From: Mycobacterium sp. OTB74
Lineage (GTDB): Bacteria > Actinomycetota > Actinomycetes > Mycobacteriales > Mycobacteriaceae
DNA: 64,000 nt
Assembly: GCF_029892685.1 (NCBI RefSeq)
Contig: NZ_JARXVD010000022.1
Location: 52,496 to 116,495 of the forward strand
Reading direction: 5' to 3'
The notes below the pieces were generated by a model, which was not told where the DNA came from, did no database searches, and worked only from the letters and a program-made list of their open reading frames with translations. Every line of letters begins with the position of its first letter. The first letter of the stretch is position 1. Positions 1 to 9,707 of the stretch are shown one piece after another. A program made the translations under genes and the position numbers.

Positions 1-1392
1 CTGGCCGAGGGCCGGCTGACCGAGGTCGAAGCCCAGGAGCTGATCGACGACTTCGTCATCAAGCTGCGGATCGTGCGCTTTCTGCGTACCCCGGAGTACG
101 ACGAGCTGTTCTCGGGCGACCCGACATGGGTCACCGAGTCGATCGGCGGCATCGGTAGCGACGGCCGGCCGCTGGTGTCGAAGAGCTCGTTCCGCTTCCT
201 GCAGACGCTGTACAACCTCGGCCCGGCCCCGGAGCCGAATCTGACGGTGTTCTGGTCTGTCCGACTGCCCCAAGGATTCAAGGAATTCTGCGCGAAGGTG
301 TCGATCGATACCTCGTCGATCCAGTACGAGAGCGACGAGCTGATGCGCCCGGAGTACGGCGACGATGTAGCGATCGCTTGTTGCGTGTCGGCCGCCCCGG
401 TGGGCAAGCAGATGCAGTTCTTCGGTGCCCGGGTCAACCTGGCCAAGACCCTGCTGTACGCGATCAACGGTGGGCGCGACGAGGTCAGCGGCATACAGGT
501 CGGGCCGAAGCAGCCCGCGATCACGTCGGAGTACCTCGATTATTACGAGGTCCTCGAGGCGTTCGACCGGATGATGGACTGGCTCGCCGCGACGTACGTA
601 AACGCCCTCAACGTCATCCACTACATGCACGACAAGTATGCGTACGAGCGCATCGAGATGGCGCTGCACGACTACCCCGTCAAGCGCACCATGGCGATGG
701 GCATCGCCGGCCTCGCCATTGCCGCCGACAGCCTGTCGGCGATGCGCTACGCCCGGGTCAAGGTCGTCCGGGACGACACCGGCCTCGCGGTGGACTACGA
801 GATCGAGGGCGACTATCCGGCGTATGGCAACAACGACGACCGGGTCGACGAGCTCGCCGTCATGCTCGTCGAGAAGTTCATGGATAAGGTCCGCATGTAT
901 AAGACCTACCGGGACGCCGAGCACACCACTTCGGTGCTGACCATCACGTCAAACGTGGTGTACGGCAAGCATACTGGCAACACCCCCGACGGCCGGCGCG
1001 CAGGTGAGCCGTTCTCGCCGGGCGCCAACCCCATGAATGGCCGGGACACCCATGGCTTCCTCGCGTCGGCGCTGTCGGTCGCCAAGCTGCCGTACCAGCA
1101 GGCCAAGGACGGCATCTCACTCACCGGGAGCATGGTGCCTCAGGCGCTCGGCAAGACGACGGACGAGCGCGTCGGTAACCTGGTCGGCGTCCTCGACGGC
1201 TACTTCGGCGAGAGCGGCTTCCATGTGAACATCAACGTGCTCAACCGCGACACGTTGCTTGACGCGGTGGAGCACCCCGAGAATTACCCGCAACTCACCA
1301 TCCGGGTGTCGGGATACGCGGTGAATTTCGTCCGTCTCACCCGCGAGCAGCAGCTTGACGTGATCAACCGCACCTTCCACGGCGCCCTCTAG
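1..1392 (+). CDS. pflB: formate C-acetyltransferase (pyruvate formate-lyase), 5' end outside window
   Basis: Pyruvate formate-lyase converts pyruvate and CoA to acetyl-CoA and formate without oxygen. The frame is open from base 1, so about 463 C-terminal residues are present, roughly 60% of the usual 750-760. Visible are the twin catalytic cysteines (IACCVSAAPVG, near base 380) and the C-terminal glycyl-radical motif RVSGYAVNFV (near base 1305), whose Gly carries the radical. The activase gene follows 38 bp downstream on the same strand, supporting an operon. The enzyme is oxygen-sensitive and unusual in mycobacteria; together with the hydrogenase operon it points to fermentative metabolism in hypoxia. 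Identity is secure; only the N-terminus is missing. Confidence 0.95.
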   Translation: MAEGRLTEVEAQELIDDFVIKLRIVRFLRTPEYDELFSGDPTWVTESIGGIGSDGRPLVSKSSFRFLQTLYNLGPAPEPNLTVFWSVRLPQGFKEFCAKVSIDTSSIQYESDELMRPEYGDDVAIACCVSAAPVGKQMQFFGARVNLAKTLLYAINGGRDEVSGIQVGPKQPAITSEYLDYYEVLEAFDRMMDWLAATYVNALNVIHYMHDKYAYERIEMALHDYPVKRTMAMGIAGLAIAADSLSAMRYARVKVVRDDTGLAVDYEIEGDYPAYGNNDDRVDELAVMLVEKFMDKVRMYKTYRDAEHTTSVLTITSNVVYGKHTGNTPDGRRAGEPFSPGANPMNGRDTHGFLASALSVAKLPYQQAKDGISLTGSMVPQALGKTTDERVGNLVGVLDGYFGESGFHVNINVLNRDTLLDAVEHPENYPQLTIRVSGYAVNFVRLTREQQLDVINRTFHGAL

Positions 1393-1430
1393 TGTCCGCC
1401 CGGAACGCGTGAGCCCGTGACCGTGAGGCC

Positions 1431-2336
1431 ATGATGTCGCCAACCGGGTGTCCGCCGGAGCTTCCCGACCTCAACGAAGCGTTGAAGGTCGCCGCAGCGG
1501 TCCGGCCGGGCCTGCGCCGGCTGCCGATCGTGCCCGTGAGCAACCTGTCAGTGGGCCGCTCCGAGCTGGTGGACGCGGGCCGGCTCGAGGAGGAGGAGGA
1601 CGACCCGAACGTAGGGTTCTACCACTCCTACGAGCTCACCGGAGCGGTGAACGGGCCGGGCATGCGCTTCACCCTGTTCGTCACCGGCTGCCCGCTTCGC
1701 TGCCAGTACTGCCACAACCCCGACACCTGGATGATGCGCAACGGCCGAAGGGTCACAGCCGATCGGATGATGGAAGAGATCGGCAAGTACGCCAGGGTCC
1801 TCAAGGTCGCCCACGGCGGGCTGACGATCACCGGCGGCGAGCCGATGCTCCAGATCAAGTTCACCGGCGAGATCTTCCGGCGGGCCAGGCACGACCTCGG
1901 CCTGCACACCTGCCTGGACACCTCCGGATACCTGGGGGACCGGGCGTCGGAGAAGTACCTCGACAACCTCGACCTGGTCCTGCTCGACATCAAGTCGTGG
2001 GACCCGGCCACGTTCCGGCTCGTCACCTCGGTGGAGCCCGGCCCCACGCTGCGGTTCGCGCGTCGGCTGTCCGACCGCGGCAATCACATGTGGATCCGAT
2101 TCGTCCTGGTTCCAGGCCTGACCGATGCGGTCGAAAACGTCGACGGCATCGCCGACTTCGTCGCTACCTTGCACGGCGTGGACCGCGTCGAGGTGCTGCC
2201 GTTCCACCAGTTCGGCGTGCCCAAATGGGACGAGCTGGGCGTGCCCTACCAGCTCCGGGAGGTCTGCTCTCCCGAGCCCGAGCTCGTTGTTCGGGTCGAG
2301 GAGCAGTTCCGCTCGCGCGGTCTAAATGTGGTTTGA
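1431..2336 (+). CDS. pflA: pyruvate formate-lyase activating enzyme (radical SAM)
   Basis: This radical SAM activase installs the glycyl radical on PflB using a [4Fe-4S] cluster and S-adenosylmethionine. The cluster motif CPLRCQYC lies at residues 87-94 and the SAM-binding motif TGGEP at 134-138. At 301 aa it is longer than typical PflA (about 245 aa). The excess is a roughly 60-residue N-terminal stretch before the conserved region starting near VGFYHSYEL, with an acidic run (EEEEDD). No ribosome site decides the start; a GTG at 1536 in the same frame is an alternative. It forms an operon with pflB and converges on pgk. Confidence 0.93.
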   Translation: MMSPTGCPPELPDLNEALKVAAAVRPGLRRLPIVPVSNLSVGRSELVDAGRLEEEEDDPNVGFYHSYELTGAVNGPGMRFTLFVTGCPLRCQYCHNPDTWMMRNGRRVTADRMMEEIGKYARVLKVAHGGLTITGGEPMLQIKFTGEIFRRARHDLGLHTCLDTSGYLGDRASEKYLDNLDLVLLDIKSWDPATFRLVTSVEPGPTLRFARRLSDRGNHMWIRFVLVPGLTDAVENVDGIADFVATLHGVDRVEVLPFHQFGVPKWDELGVPYQLREVCSPEPELVVRVEEQFRSRGLNVV

Positions 2337-2353
2337 GTATCAATCATTTAGCA

Positions 2354-2378
2354 GAGCCCGCAGCCGGCTCGTGGGCTC
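2354..2378. terminator. possible short hairpin between convergent pflA and pgk
   Basis: GAGCCC (2354-2359) can pair with GGGCTC (2373-2378) across a 13-base loop in the 40-bp gap between the convergent pflA and pgk genes. There is no clear T-tract, so termination is only a guess. Confidence 0.25.
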
Positions 2379-3591
2379 ACGACTCTTCCAACACCTCGAT
2401 GCCGGGCAATGTCTTGCCCTCAAGGTATTCGAGCGACGCCCCGCCACCCGTCGAAATGTGCGAGAAGCCGTTCGCGGGTAGACCAAGCGTCCGCACGGCG
2501 GCGGCGGAGTCACCCCCGCCGACGACGCTGAACGCGCCTTTGCCGGTTGCACCGATGATCGCCTGCGCAACGCCTTTCGTGCCGGCCGCGAATGCCGGGA
2601 ACTCGAACACGCCCATCGGGCCGTTCCAGAAGACCGTCCTCGCATCGGAGAGCACAGTGGTGAACTGCTGGACGGTTTCCGGGCCGATATCCAAACCCAT
2701 TTTGTCTTGGGGGATTTCGTCGGCGGCGAGGATTTGCGCCGCCGAGTCGGCCTTGAATTCGTCGGCGACGACGATGTCGACCGGGAGGTTGATCACGTCG
2801 GCGTAGGACTCGAGAAGTTGCCCGCAGGTTTCGGTCATCTCCGGCTGTATGAGTGACTTGCCGACCGAAAGGCCTTGGGCGGCAAGAAATGTAAAGCACA
2901 TGCCGCCGCCGATCAGCAGACTGTCGGCCTTCTTGGCCAATTCTTCGATCACGGCCAGCTTGTCCGACACTTTGGACCCGCCGAGCACAACCACGTACAG
3001 CCGCTCGGTGGAACTGATGAGTTGTTGCAGCACCGCTACTTCGGCCGCGACCAACTTGCCCGCGTAGTGCGGCAGCAACTTGGCGACGTCGTACACCGAA
3101 GCCTGCTTGCGATGCACCACGCCGAACCCGTCGGACACGAAAGCACCATCGTCGCCGACCAATTCGGCCAACTGCTTGGCCAGTGCTGCCCTGTCAGCCT
3201 CATCCTTACTGGTCTCACGAGAGTCGAACCTGATGTTCTCCAGCAGCAGCACCTCGCCGTCGGCCAGACCCTCGGCTCGCGCCAGCGCGTCGGGTCCGAT
3301 CACGTCGGCTGCCAATTGGACATTGCGGCCAAGCTCTTCACTCAGCGCCGCGGCGACGGGTTTGAGCGAGAATTTCGGGTCGGGTGCGCCCTTGGGGCGG
3401 CCGAGATGGGCCGTGACCACTACCTTGGCGCCGGCCTCGGCCAATGCGGTAAGGGTGGGCACCGATGCCACGATGCGGCCGGTATCGGTGATCCTGCCGT
3501 CCTCGAGCGGGACATTGAAGTCCGACCGCACTAGCACGAAACGCCCGGAGACGCCTTGCGCCAGGAGGTTGTCGAGATTTGGAAGAGTCAT
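2377..3591 (-). CDS. pgk: phosphoglycerate kinase
   Basis: The product transfers phosphate from 1,3-bisphosphoglycerate to ADP, an ATP-yielding step of lower glycolysis. Its 404 aa match the family, with N-terminal substrate-binding residues (VRSDFNVPL near residue 21), TAHLGRPKG, LLLENIRF, the nucleotide-site GGSKVSDK and C-terminal VVGGGDSAAA and STGGGASLEYLEG. It starts 2 bp downstream of gap and is the last gene of the hox-gap-pgk operon. M. tuberculosis has its housekeeping gap-pgk-tpi elsewhere, so this is probably a second copy dedicated to the anaerobic module; the rest of the genome is needed to confirm that. Confidence 0.95.
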   Translation of the reverse strand: MTLPNLDNLLAQGVSGRFVLVRSDFNVPLEDGRITDTGRIVASVPTLTALAEAGAKVVVTAHLGRPKGAPDPKFSLKPVAAALSEELGRNVQLAADVIGPDALARAEGLADGEVLLLENIRFDSRETSKDEADRAALAKQLAELVGDDGAFVSDGFGVVHRKQASVYDVAKLLPHYAGKLVAAEVAVLQQLISSTERLYVVVLGGSKVSDKLAVIEELAKKADSLLIGGGMCFTFLAAQGLSVGKSLIQPEMTETCGQLLESYADVINLPVDIVVADEFKADSAAQILAADEIPQDKMGLDIGPETVQQFTTVLSDARTVFWNGPMGVFEFPAFAAGTKGVAQAIIGATGKGAFSVVGGGDSAAAVRTLGLPANGFSHISTGGGASLEYLEGKTLPGIEVLEES

Positions 3592-3593
3592 CG

Positions 3594-4616
<1,023 letters not shown>

Positions 4617-4653
4617 GTCTTTCTCCTCAACTTGTTTAACCCGAAACCGTGTC

Positions 4654-5130
4654 TTAGCCGGAAACGAATTTCAGTGAATCGCAAAGGTTCTGTTCTGCTC
4701 GCTCGGTCAGCCCGATCTGCAATTCCCACTCGAAGCCGCGGATCGCCAACAGGTAGACCTCGGGAAGCCATCCGAAGCACTGCGTGGCGGTCGCCAGGAT
4801 CGAAGGAACCGAGATTGCATGCGAGGTGAAACTGAAATCCAGCTTCGGCTCAGGGCGAGTCAGCGCGAACGACGAGATCGCCGGATCCTTCGTCGCGTCC
4901 ACGAACAACACCCGGGCGAATCCCTGAATCAGATCGGCGTCTTCGAGATTGAGTTGATAGTTGCGATGCAGGACTGCACGCGGCAGCGGCTGTCGCGCCT
5001 CGAGCCGATCAACGAATGCCCAACCCAGTCCGTCATCCCGGCGTCCGACGTTGCCGATGCCGAAGATCAGTGACGACGGCTCGTTGAAGAACTCGAGCGC
5101 GGGAAATGGCGGCTCAGCGCACGCGCTCAT
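4654..5130 (-). CDS. hoxW: [NiFe] hydrogenase maturation endopeptidase (HoxW/HyaD family)
   Basis: Proteases of this family remove the C-terminal tail of the hydrogenase large subunit once nickel is inserted. The 158-aa product has the family signature near residues 24-41 (GIGNVGRRDDGLGWAFVDRL) with the metal-sensing acidic pair, a central VLFVDATKDP, and SHAISVPSIL carrying the conserved His. It overlaps the end of hoxH by 17 bp, fitting its substrate, and precedes gap by 37 bp. No other hydrogenase maturation (hyp) gene is in the window. Confidence 0.88.
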   Translation of the reverse strand: MSACAEPPFPALEFFNEPSSLIFGIGNVGRRDDGLGWAFVDRLEARQPLPRAVLHRNYQLNLEDADLIQGFARVLFVDATKDPAISSFALTRPEPKLDFSFTSHAISVPSILATATQCFGWLPEVYLLAIRGFEWELQIGLTERAEQNLCDSLKFVSG

Positions 5131-6580
5131 TTAGCACCCGGCCGCCCGCGTCGACCACGGTAACCTTCAGCGGCATCTGCCCCAAAGCATGTGTGGCACA
5201 ACTCAAGCAGGGATCGTAGGCGCGGATGCCCACTTCGATGGCGTTCATCATGCCTTCGGTGATCTCCGCCTGGCCTCCCAGATAGTCTTCTGCGACGCTG
5301 CGTACCGTGCGGTTGAGCACCTCGTTGTTCTGTGTCGTGGCGACGATGAGATTCGCAAACGTCACACTTCCTTCACGATCGGCACGATAGTGGTGCAGCA
5401 GGCTGCCGCGCGGCGCCTCCACCACCCCGACTCCCTCACCGGTCCAGGCATCGGGGCTTCCAGTGACCACCAAATCGTCCTTCTGGATGTCTGGGTCCAG
5501 AAGCAGGTCCCTGACCACCTCTGCGGCATGGATGATCTCGATCGTTCGCGCCCAATTCGTATGCAGCGTCATGTTGTTCGCCCGGCCGCCGGTATAGGCA
5601 TGGAACTTCTCCAGCGCCTGCGCGGCGAGCGGGGTCGAAAGGGTGTGGGTGACGTTCATCCGGGCGAGCGGGCCGACCCGTACCGAGCCCGCCTCACGGC
5701 CCAAGGCCGTCAGGAACGGAAACTTCATGTAACTCCACTTTTCGACGCCCTCCGAGAAGTGGTCGAGGTAATCGTGATAGTCGAACTCGTCGACAACCTT
5801 CTTGTCGTCGTCGACGACCTTCAGCTTGCCGTCGTAGTAGTCCACATTGCCGTCGTCGTCTACGAGACACATGTTGAGTGCGGGCACGTTGGCAAATCCG
5901 TCTACTTCCGACCGGTGCTTCTCGTGAAAGTCATAGAAGAGTTCCAGACCCAATCGAGCGTCCTCGATAACCCGATCGACCGATGGAAGTCCCTCAGCAC
6001 CATGCAAGAACCGATCGACGTCGGAGGCGGTCAGGCTCTTGTTCACGCCGCCAGGGATGGACGAGATCCCGTGCATCCGTTTGCCAAAGACCGCGACGAG
6101 CACCTCCTGACCCCATTTGCGCAGCATCACCACTCGCTTGACCAGCTCGGGATCCGCCTCGATCAGTCCGAGAACGTTGCGCTGTTCAGGTGCGGCGTCG
6201 ATGCCGAACAGCATCTCCGGAAGCGCGAGGTAGAAGTAGGCGGTGACATGAGATTGCAGCATTTGCGCGTAATGCCCAAGGCGGCGCATCTTCACGGCAG
6301 TCGGAGTCAAGTCCACCCCTGCGTACGGACCGACCCCGACGATGTCATCGAGCACCTTGCCACCCGCGAGATGGTGGCTGACGAAGCAGATGCCGCAGAT
6401 CCGCTGCATGAGTATCGGGGCCTCCCAGAAGGGATGCCCTTGAATGAACTTCTCGTATCCGCGGAACTCGACGACGTGCAGTTTGGCGTCGACGACGTTG
6501 TAATCGTCGTCGACTTCGACGGTGACCTTCCCATGTCCCTCGATGCGGGTGATGGGATCGATGACGAATGTCGTAGCCAT
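5114..6580 (-). CDS. hoxH: NAD-linked [NiFe] hydrogenase large subunit, group 3d-like
   Basis: This is the catalytic subunit holding the Ni-Fe(CN)2CO centre. Its 488 aa carry the N-terminal L1 motif RICGICFVSHH (Cys62, Cys65) and the C-terminal L2 motif DPCLSCATH at 456-464, so all four nickel-ligand cysteines are present. After the L2 His are 24 residues that the adjacent HoxW would be expected to cleave. The start is 15 bp after hoxY. With HoxY, HoxU and HoxF it forms a soluble enzyme that exchanges electrons between NAD(H) and H2. Group 3d is inferred from gene order and from the HoxF fusion. Confidence 0.93.
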   Translation of the reverse strand: MATTFVIDPITRIEGHGKVTVEVDDDYNVVDAKLHVVEFRGYEKFIQGHPFWEAPILMQRICGICFVSHHLAGGKVLDDIVGVGPYAGVDLTPTAVKMRRLGHYAQMLQSHVTAYFYLALPEMLFGIDAAPEQRNVLGLIEADPELVKRVVMLRKWGQEVLVAVFGKRMHGISSIPGGVNKSLTASDVDRFLHGAEGLPSVDRVIEDARLGLELFYDFHEKHRSEVDGFANVPALNMCLVDDDGNVDYYDGKLKVVDDDKKVVDEFDYHDYLDHFSEGVEKWSYMKFPFLTALGREAGSVRVGPLARMNVTHTLSTPLAAQALEKFHAYTGGRANNMTLHTNWARTIEIIHAAEVVRDLLLDPDIQKDDLVVTGSPDAWTGEGVGVVEAPRGSLLHHYRADREGSVTFANLIVATTQNNEVLNRTVRSVAEDYLGGQAEITEGMMNAIEVGIRAYDPCLSCATHALGQMPLKVTVVDAGGRVLNERVR

Positions 6581-6595
6581 GTGAGTCCCTCAGGG

Positions 6596-7225
6596 TCAGT
6601 CAAAGTGGTTGAGCGACACGGGTAAATCGACGGGACGCCCGTTGATCAGATCGTCGAATACCGCGAAAATGGCGTCCGCCGACGGCGGGCACCCGGGGAT
6701 GAAATAGTCCATTTTGACCACCTCATGACACGGATACACCTTTGTGGTCAAGACAGGGATATTGCGGTCGAACGGCACAACGGGCCGGGCACCGGCCACC
6801 GCAGTCGGAGAGTCGACGTAGGCCTCCGACAGGCAGTCCTTCAGTTCGACCATATTGCGCATCGCCGGCACCCCACCCCAGATCGCGCACGCACCGACGG
6901 AGATGAGGATGTCGCAGTTCTCCCGAAAGTGCTGGAGCGTCTCGATGTTCTCCTCGTTGGCGACCCCGCCTTCGATGAATCCGATTGCGCAGCGTTCAGG
7001 AATCCGTTTCACGTCCGTGAGCGAACAACGGAGAATCGTGATCTTGTCCAGCAACGCCAGCAGCCGCTCATCGACATCGAGGAAGGACAACGTACATCCC
7101 CAGCAGCCGCACAGGCTGATCATGGAGACCTTGATCTTCTCGGCGCGCCTGGCCGCCACCTCCGGGTCCAGACGGGTGGCCGGAAGCTCATGTGATGCAA
7201 TCGATTTCGTCTCTTTCGTGGTCAT
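6596..7225 (-). CDS. hoxY: NAD-linked [NiFe] hydrogenase small subunit
   Basis: HoxY carries the iron-sulfur cluster next to the Ni-Fe site and passes electrons to HoxU. The 209-aa protein has the proximal cluster motif CGCWGCTLSFLD (Cys39, Cys41, Cys44), SVGACAIWGG and PGCPPSAD. The length suits a one-cluster HoxY rather than the larger small subunits of uptake hydrogenases. No twin-arginine signal is visible, consistent with a cytoplasmic enzyme. The start overlaps the hoxU stop by 4 bp, indicating translational coupling. Confidence 0.93.
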   Translation of the reverse strand: MTTKETKSIASHELPATRLDPEVAARRAEKIKVSMISLCGCWGCTLSFLDVDERLLALLDKITILRCSLTDVKRIPERCAIGFIEGGVANEENIETLQHFRENCDILISVGACAIWGGVPAMRNMVELKDCLSEAYVDSPTAVAGARPVVPFDRNIPVLTTKVYPCHEVVKMDYFIPGCPPSADAIFAVFDDLINGRPVDLPVSLNHFD

Positions 7226-7926
7226 TCGGCGTGCCTTTCGAGAACCCGATCACGTACCGATTCGACGTCGTAGTACCGCTGACCGATCGGATCGTCGTAG
7301 CCCACCTGCTTTTCGATGATGGTGCCGACCGGACAAATTTCCACGGCTTCTTTCACCTGCTCGGGCGGCATCGCATTGGCCAGCTCGACATCGATCTCAA
7401 TGCGTGCATTCGCGCCACGTCCGCGGATACTGAAAATCTTCTTACCGGTCTTGCGATCTCGAATGAACTCGACGCAGCGCTGGCAGAAGATGCACCGGTC
7501 CCGTTCCAGCCAGATTTTGTCCGAGGCGTGGTCCTGGACGCGTTCGGGGAACTGGTACGGGAAGCGGGAGACCAGCATGTCCAGTTCATAGGCGACAGCC
7601 TGCAGAGTGCAGCGGCCGCTTTTCTCACAGCTGGGGCAGTTGTGATTGCCCTCGGAGAACAACATTTCGACCAACGCCTTGCGCATATCGGCGGTTTCGG
7701 GTTCGTTCACCTCGATGCGCATGCCGTCTGCAACGTTGACCGTGCACGCGGGGATCACTCGGCCGTTGACCTTCACCGCACATGCGCGGCAGGTGCCCAG
7801 TGCCGGCTTTCCCTCCAGGTAGCACAGGGTAGGAACGTAGACACCCGCCTGTGCGGCGACATCGACAAGGTTTCTGCCTTCTTCGGTGGTTACGGCGACC
7901 CCGTCGATCTCGATCTGAATGGTCAT
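7222..7926 (-). CDS. hoxU: hydrogenase diaphorase iron-sulfur subunit (NuoG N-terminal-like)
   Basis: HoxU wires the NADH-oxidising HoxF to HoxY. The 234-aa protein begins with a [2Fe-2S] ferredoxin fold (Cys35, Cys46, Cys49, Cys61), followed by the His/Cys motif ending in CPSCEKSGRC and a [4Fe-4S] set around CIFCQRCVEF and EICPVGTI. The frame stays open upstream, but the ATG at 7926 is chosen because it gives the family N-terminus (MTIQIEIDG) and overlaps the hoxF stop by exactly 4 bp (ATGA). Confidence 0.93.
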   Translation of the reverse strand: MTIQIEIDGVAVTTEEGRNLVDVAAQAGVYVPTLCYLEGKPALGTCRACAVKVNGRVIPACTVNVADGMRIEVNEPETADMRKALVEMLFSEGNHNCPSCEKSGRCTLQAVAYELDMLVSRFPYQFPERVQDHASDKIWLERDRCIFCQRCVEFIRDRKTGKKIFSIRGRGANARIEIDVELANAMPPEQVKEAVEICPVGTIIEKQVGYDDPIGQRYYDVESVRDRVLERHAE

Positions 7927-9707
7927 CTCGACTCCCCAACAGCGAGTTGCTCCATGGCCTTGGCATAGTCGCCCAGCGCTGCGCCGATATCGAAGGACGG
8001 CAGTAGGTCTCCCGTCCGTTCGTGAACACGATCGGCATAGATCTCGGGAAACTTTTTCAGTGTGGTCAGAATCGGATTGGGCGCCGTCGTCCCCAGACCA
8101 CACCGGCTGGTCTTCGCGATGATGCCGCCCCACCGCACCATGTCGTCGAGATCCGATTGGCCCGCCCGGCCGTCGACGACCAGGTCGACCTTCTCGCGCA
8201 GTAGCACCCCGCCGGCCCGGCACGGAACGCAGATACCACACGACTCATCAACGAAGAACTGCATGAAGTCCCTGACGACAGCAAGGAGGTCGCGTTGCGC
8301 ATTGAAGATCATGAACGAACCGCCGCAAGAGATGTCTTCGAAAGCGAGCCGGCGGTCGGCGTCGGCGCTGGCTGAAATCATCTCCCCCGAGGGACCGCTG
8401 ATCTGCACGGCGCGGGGTTGTTCGGCGCCGACCATCTCCAGGACCTCACGCAGGGTAATGCCCCACTCGATTTCGTAGATCCCCGGCGCGGCGCAATCCC
8501 CGGAGACGCTGAGCAACCGAGTGCCTTTCGATTTGGACGTACCCATGGCCGCAAACCAGTCGGCGCCCCGGTCCATGATCCGGGCCGCCGCGGCGAGGGT
8601 CTCAACGTTGTCGACAACGGTTGGCTTGCCCAGGAATCCGTGCTCGACGGGGAACGGCGGCTTCAGCCGTGCGGTTCCCCGTTTGCCCTCGCAGGACTCG
8701 ATGAGGGCCGATTCATCGCCGCAGATGTACGACCCAGCGCCGGATTGGATGCGGATGTCGAATCCGTTGCCCAGCAACCCTTCTTCGCGAAGGTCGGCCA
8801 GCTGCTGTTCGAGGTACTCCCTGAGATACGCGTACTCGGCGCGCAGGTAGACGATACCGTGCGCGGCCCCGACCGCGTGGGCCGCAATGATCATGCCCAC
8901 GAACGCCTGTTTGGGTACACGGGTCAGAAACACCCGGTCCTTGAACGTGCCGGGTTCGCCCTCGTCGGCGTTGCAGATGATGTACTTCTCATCGCCGTCG
9001 GCCGCACGACACGACCGCCATTTGATGCCCGTGGGAAAACCGGCACCACCGAGGCCGCGAAGGCCAGAATCCGTGATGGTCGTGATCACTTCTGCGGGCG
9101 TCTGTGCCAGGCATCGGTCCAGCAACGCGCGGTAGTCAATGTCGCCGCCGAAGAAGACCGGCCCCTTCCTGTACACCGTGGTATGTGTCAGCGCGTCGAT
9201 GTATCCGATCTCGTTGCGGGGCAATCGCGCGGGATTCGCGATTTCCGCTGGGGACTGCCCCTGCTTCAAGCGCGAGATGATGTCGGTGACCGACGTCGGC
9301 GTCAGATCTGTGAAAACCATGTCGTCGATGAGCATCGCCGGTTCGTGGTCGCTGAGACCGATGCACGCGGTTTCGAACAACCCGAAATCGGCTGATCCAG
9401 GCCCGCCGAATCGTGTGCCGGTCTCCCGTTCGAGGGCTTCGTAAACCTGCTTATAACCGTGCATCTTGGCAATAACGGTGTCGCTCAGATAAATCCGGTA
9501 TCGGCCCGACGGCGTGGTGTGGAAGAAATGGTAGAAAGTGGCCGTCTCGAGGACGTCCTCGGGAGTCAGCCCCAGCCAGCTTGCTATCGTCTGTGCCGCT
9601 TCGGCAGGAATATGGCCATAGCTGCGCTGGACGTCCCAAAGTATGTCGATCAGCCTCGTTCGGTCCCTCGGGTGCCGATCGAGAATCGCGGCGATCTCTG
9701 CAACCAT
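7923..9707 (-). CDS. hoxF: hydrogenase diaphorase subunit HoxF (NuoE-NuoF fusion)
   Basis: HoxF binds NAD(H) and FMN and is the NADH end of the hydrogenase. Its 594 aa comprise a NuoE-like N-terminal domain (about 1-150) fused to a NuoF-like domain with the FMN/NADH motifs GLGGAGFPTG, CNADEGEPGTFKDR and GAGSYICGDESALIE, and C-terminal cluster cysteines in SCGICVPCRAGG and RCGLG. The NuoE-like part shows only one cysteine (ETACIGLSD) where electron-carrying NuoE has four, so its [2Fe-2S] cluster is probably absent. It is the first gene of the operon hoxFUYHW-gap-pgk and is divergent from glgP. Confidence 0.93.
   Translation of the reverse strand: MVAEIAAILDRHPRDRTRLIDILWDVQRSYGHIPAEAAQTIASWLGLTPEDVLETATFYHFFHTTPSGRYRIYLSDTVIAKMHGYKQVYEALERETGTRFGGPGSADFGLFETACIGLSDHEPAMLIDDMVFTDLTPTSVTDIISRLKQGQSPAEIANPARLPRNEIGYIDALTHTTVYRKGPVFFGGDIDYRALLDRCLAQTPAEVITTITDSGLRGLGGAGFPTGIKWRSCRAADGDEKYIICNADEGEPGTFKDRVFLTRVPKQAFVGMIIAAHAVGAAHGIVYLRAEYAYLREYLEQQLADLREEGLLGNGFDIRIQSGAGSYICGDESALIESCEGKRGTARLKPPFPVEHGFLGKPTVVDNVETLAAAARIMDRGADWFAAMGTSKSKGTRLLSVSGDCAAPGIYEIEWGITLREVLEMVGAEQPRAVQISGPSGEMISASADADRRLAFEDISCGGSFMIFNAQRDLLAVVRDFMQFFVDESCGICVPCRAGGVLLREKVDLVVDGRAGQSDLDDMVRWGGIIAKTSRCGLGTTAPNPILTTLKKFPEIYADRVHERTGDLLPSFDIGAALGDYAKAMEQLAVGESR

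Noticed and set aside
7927..8241. Upstream extension of hoxU by about 100 residues
   Set aside because: It overlaps hoxF in another frame and has no family similarity; the ATGA overlap start gives the correct HoxU N-terminus.
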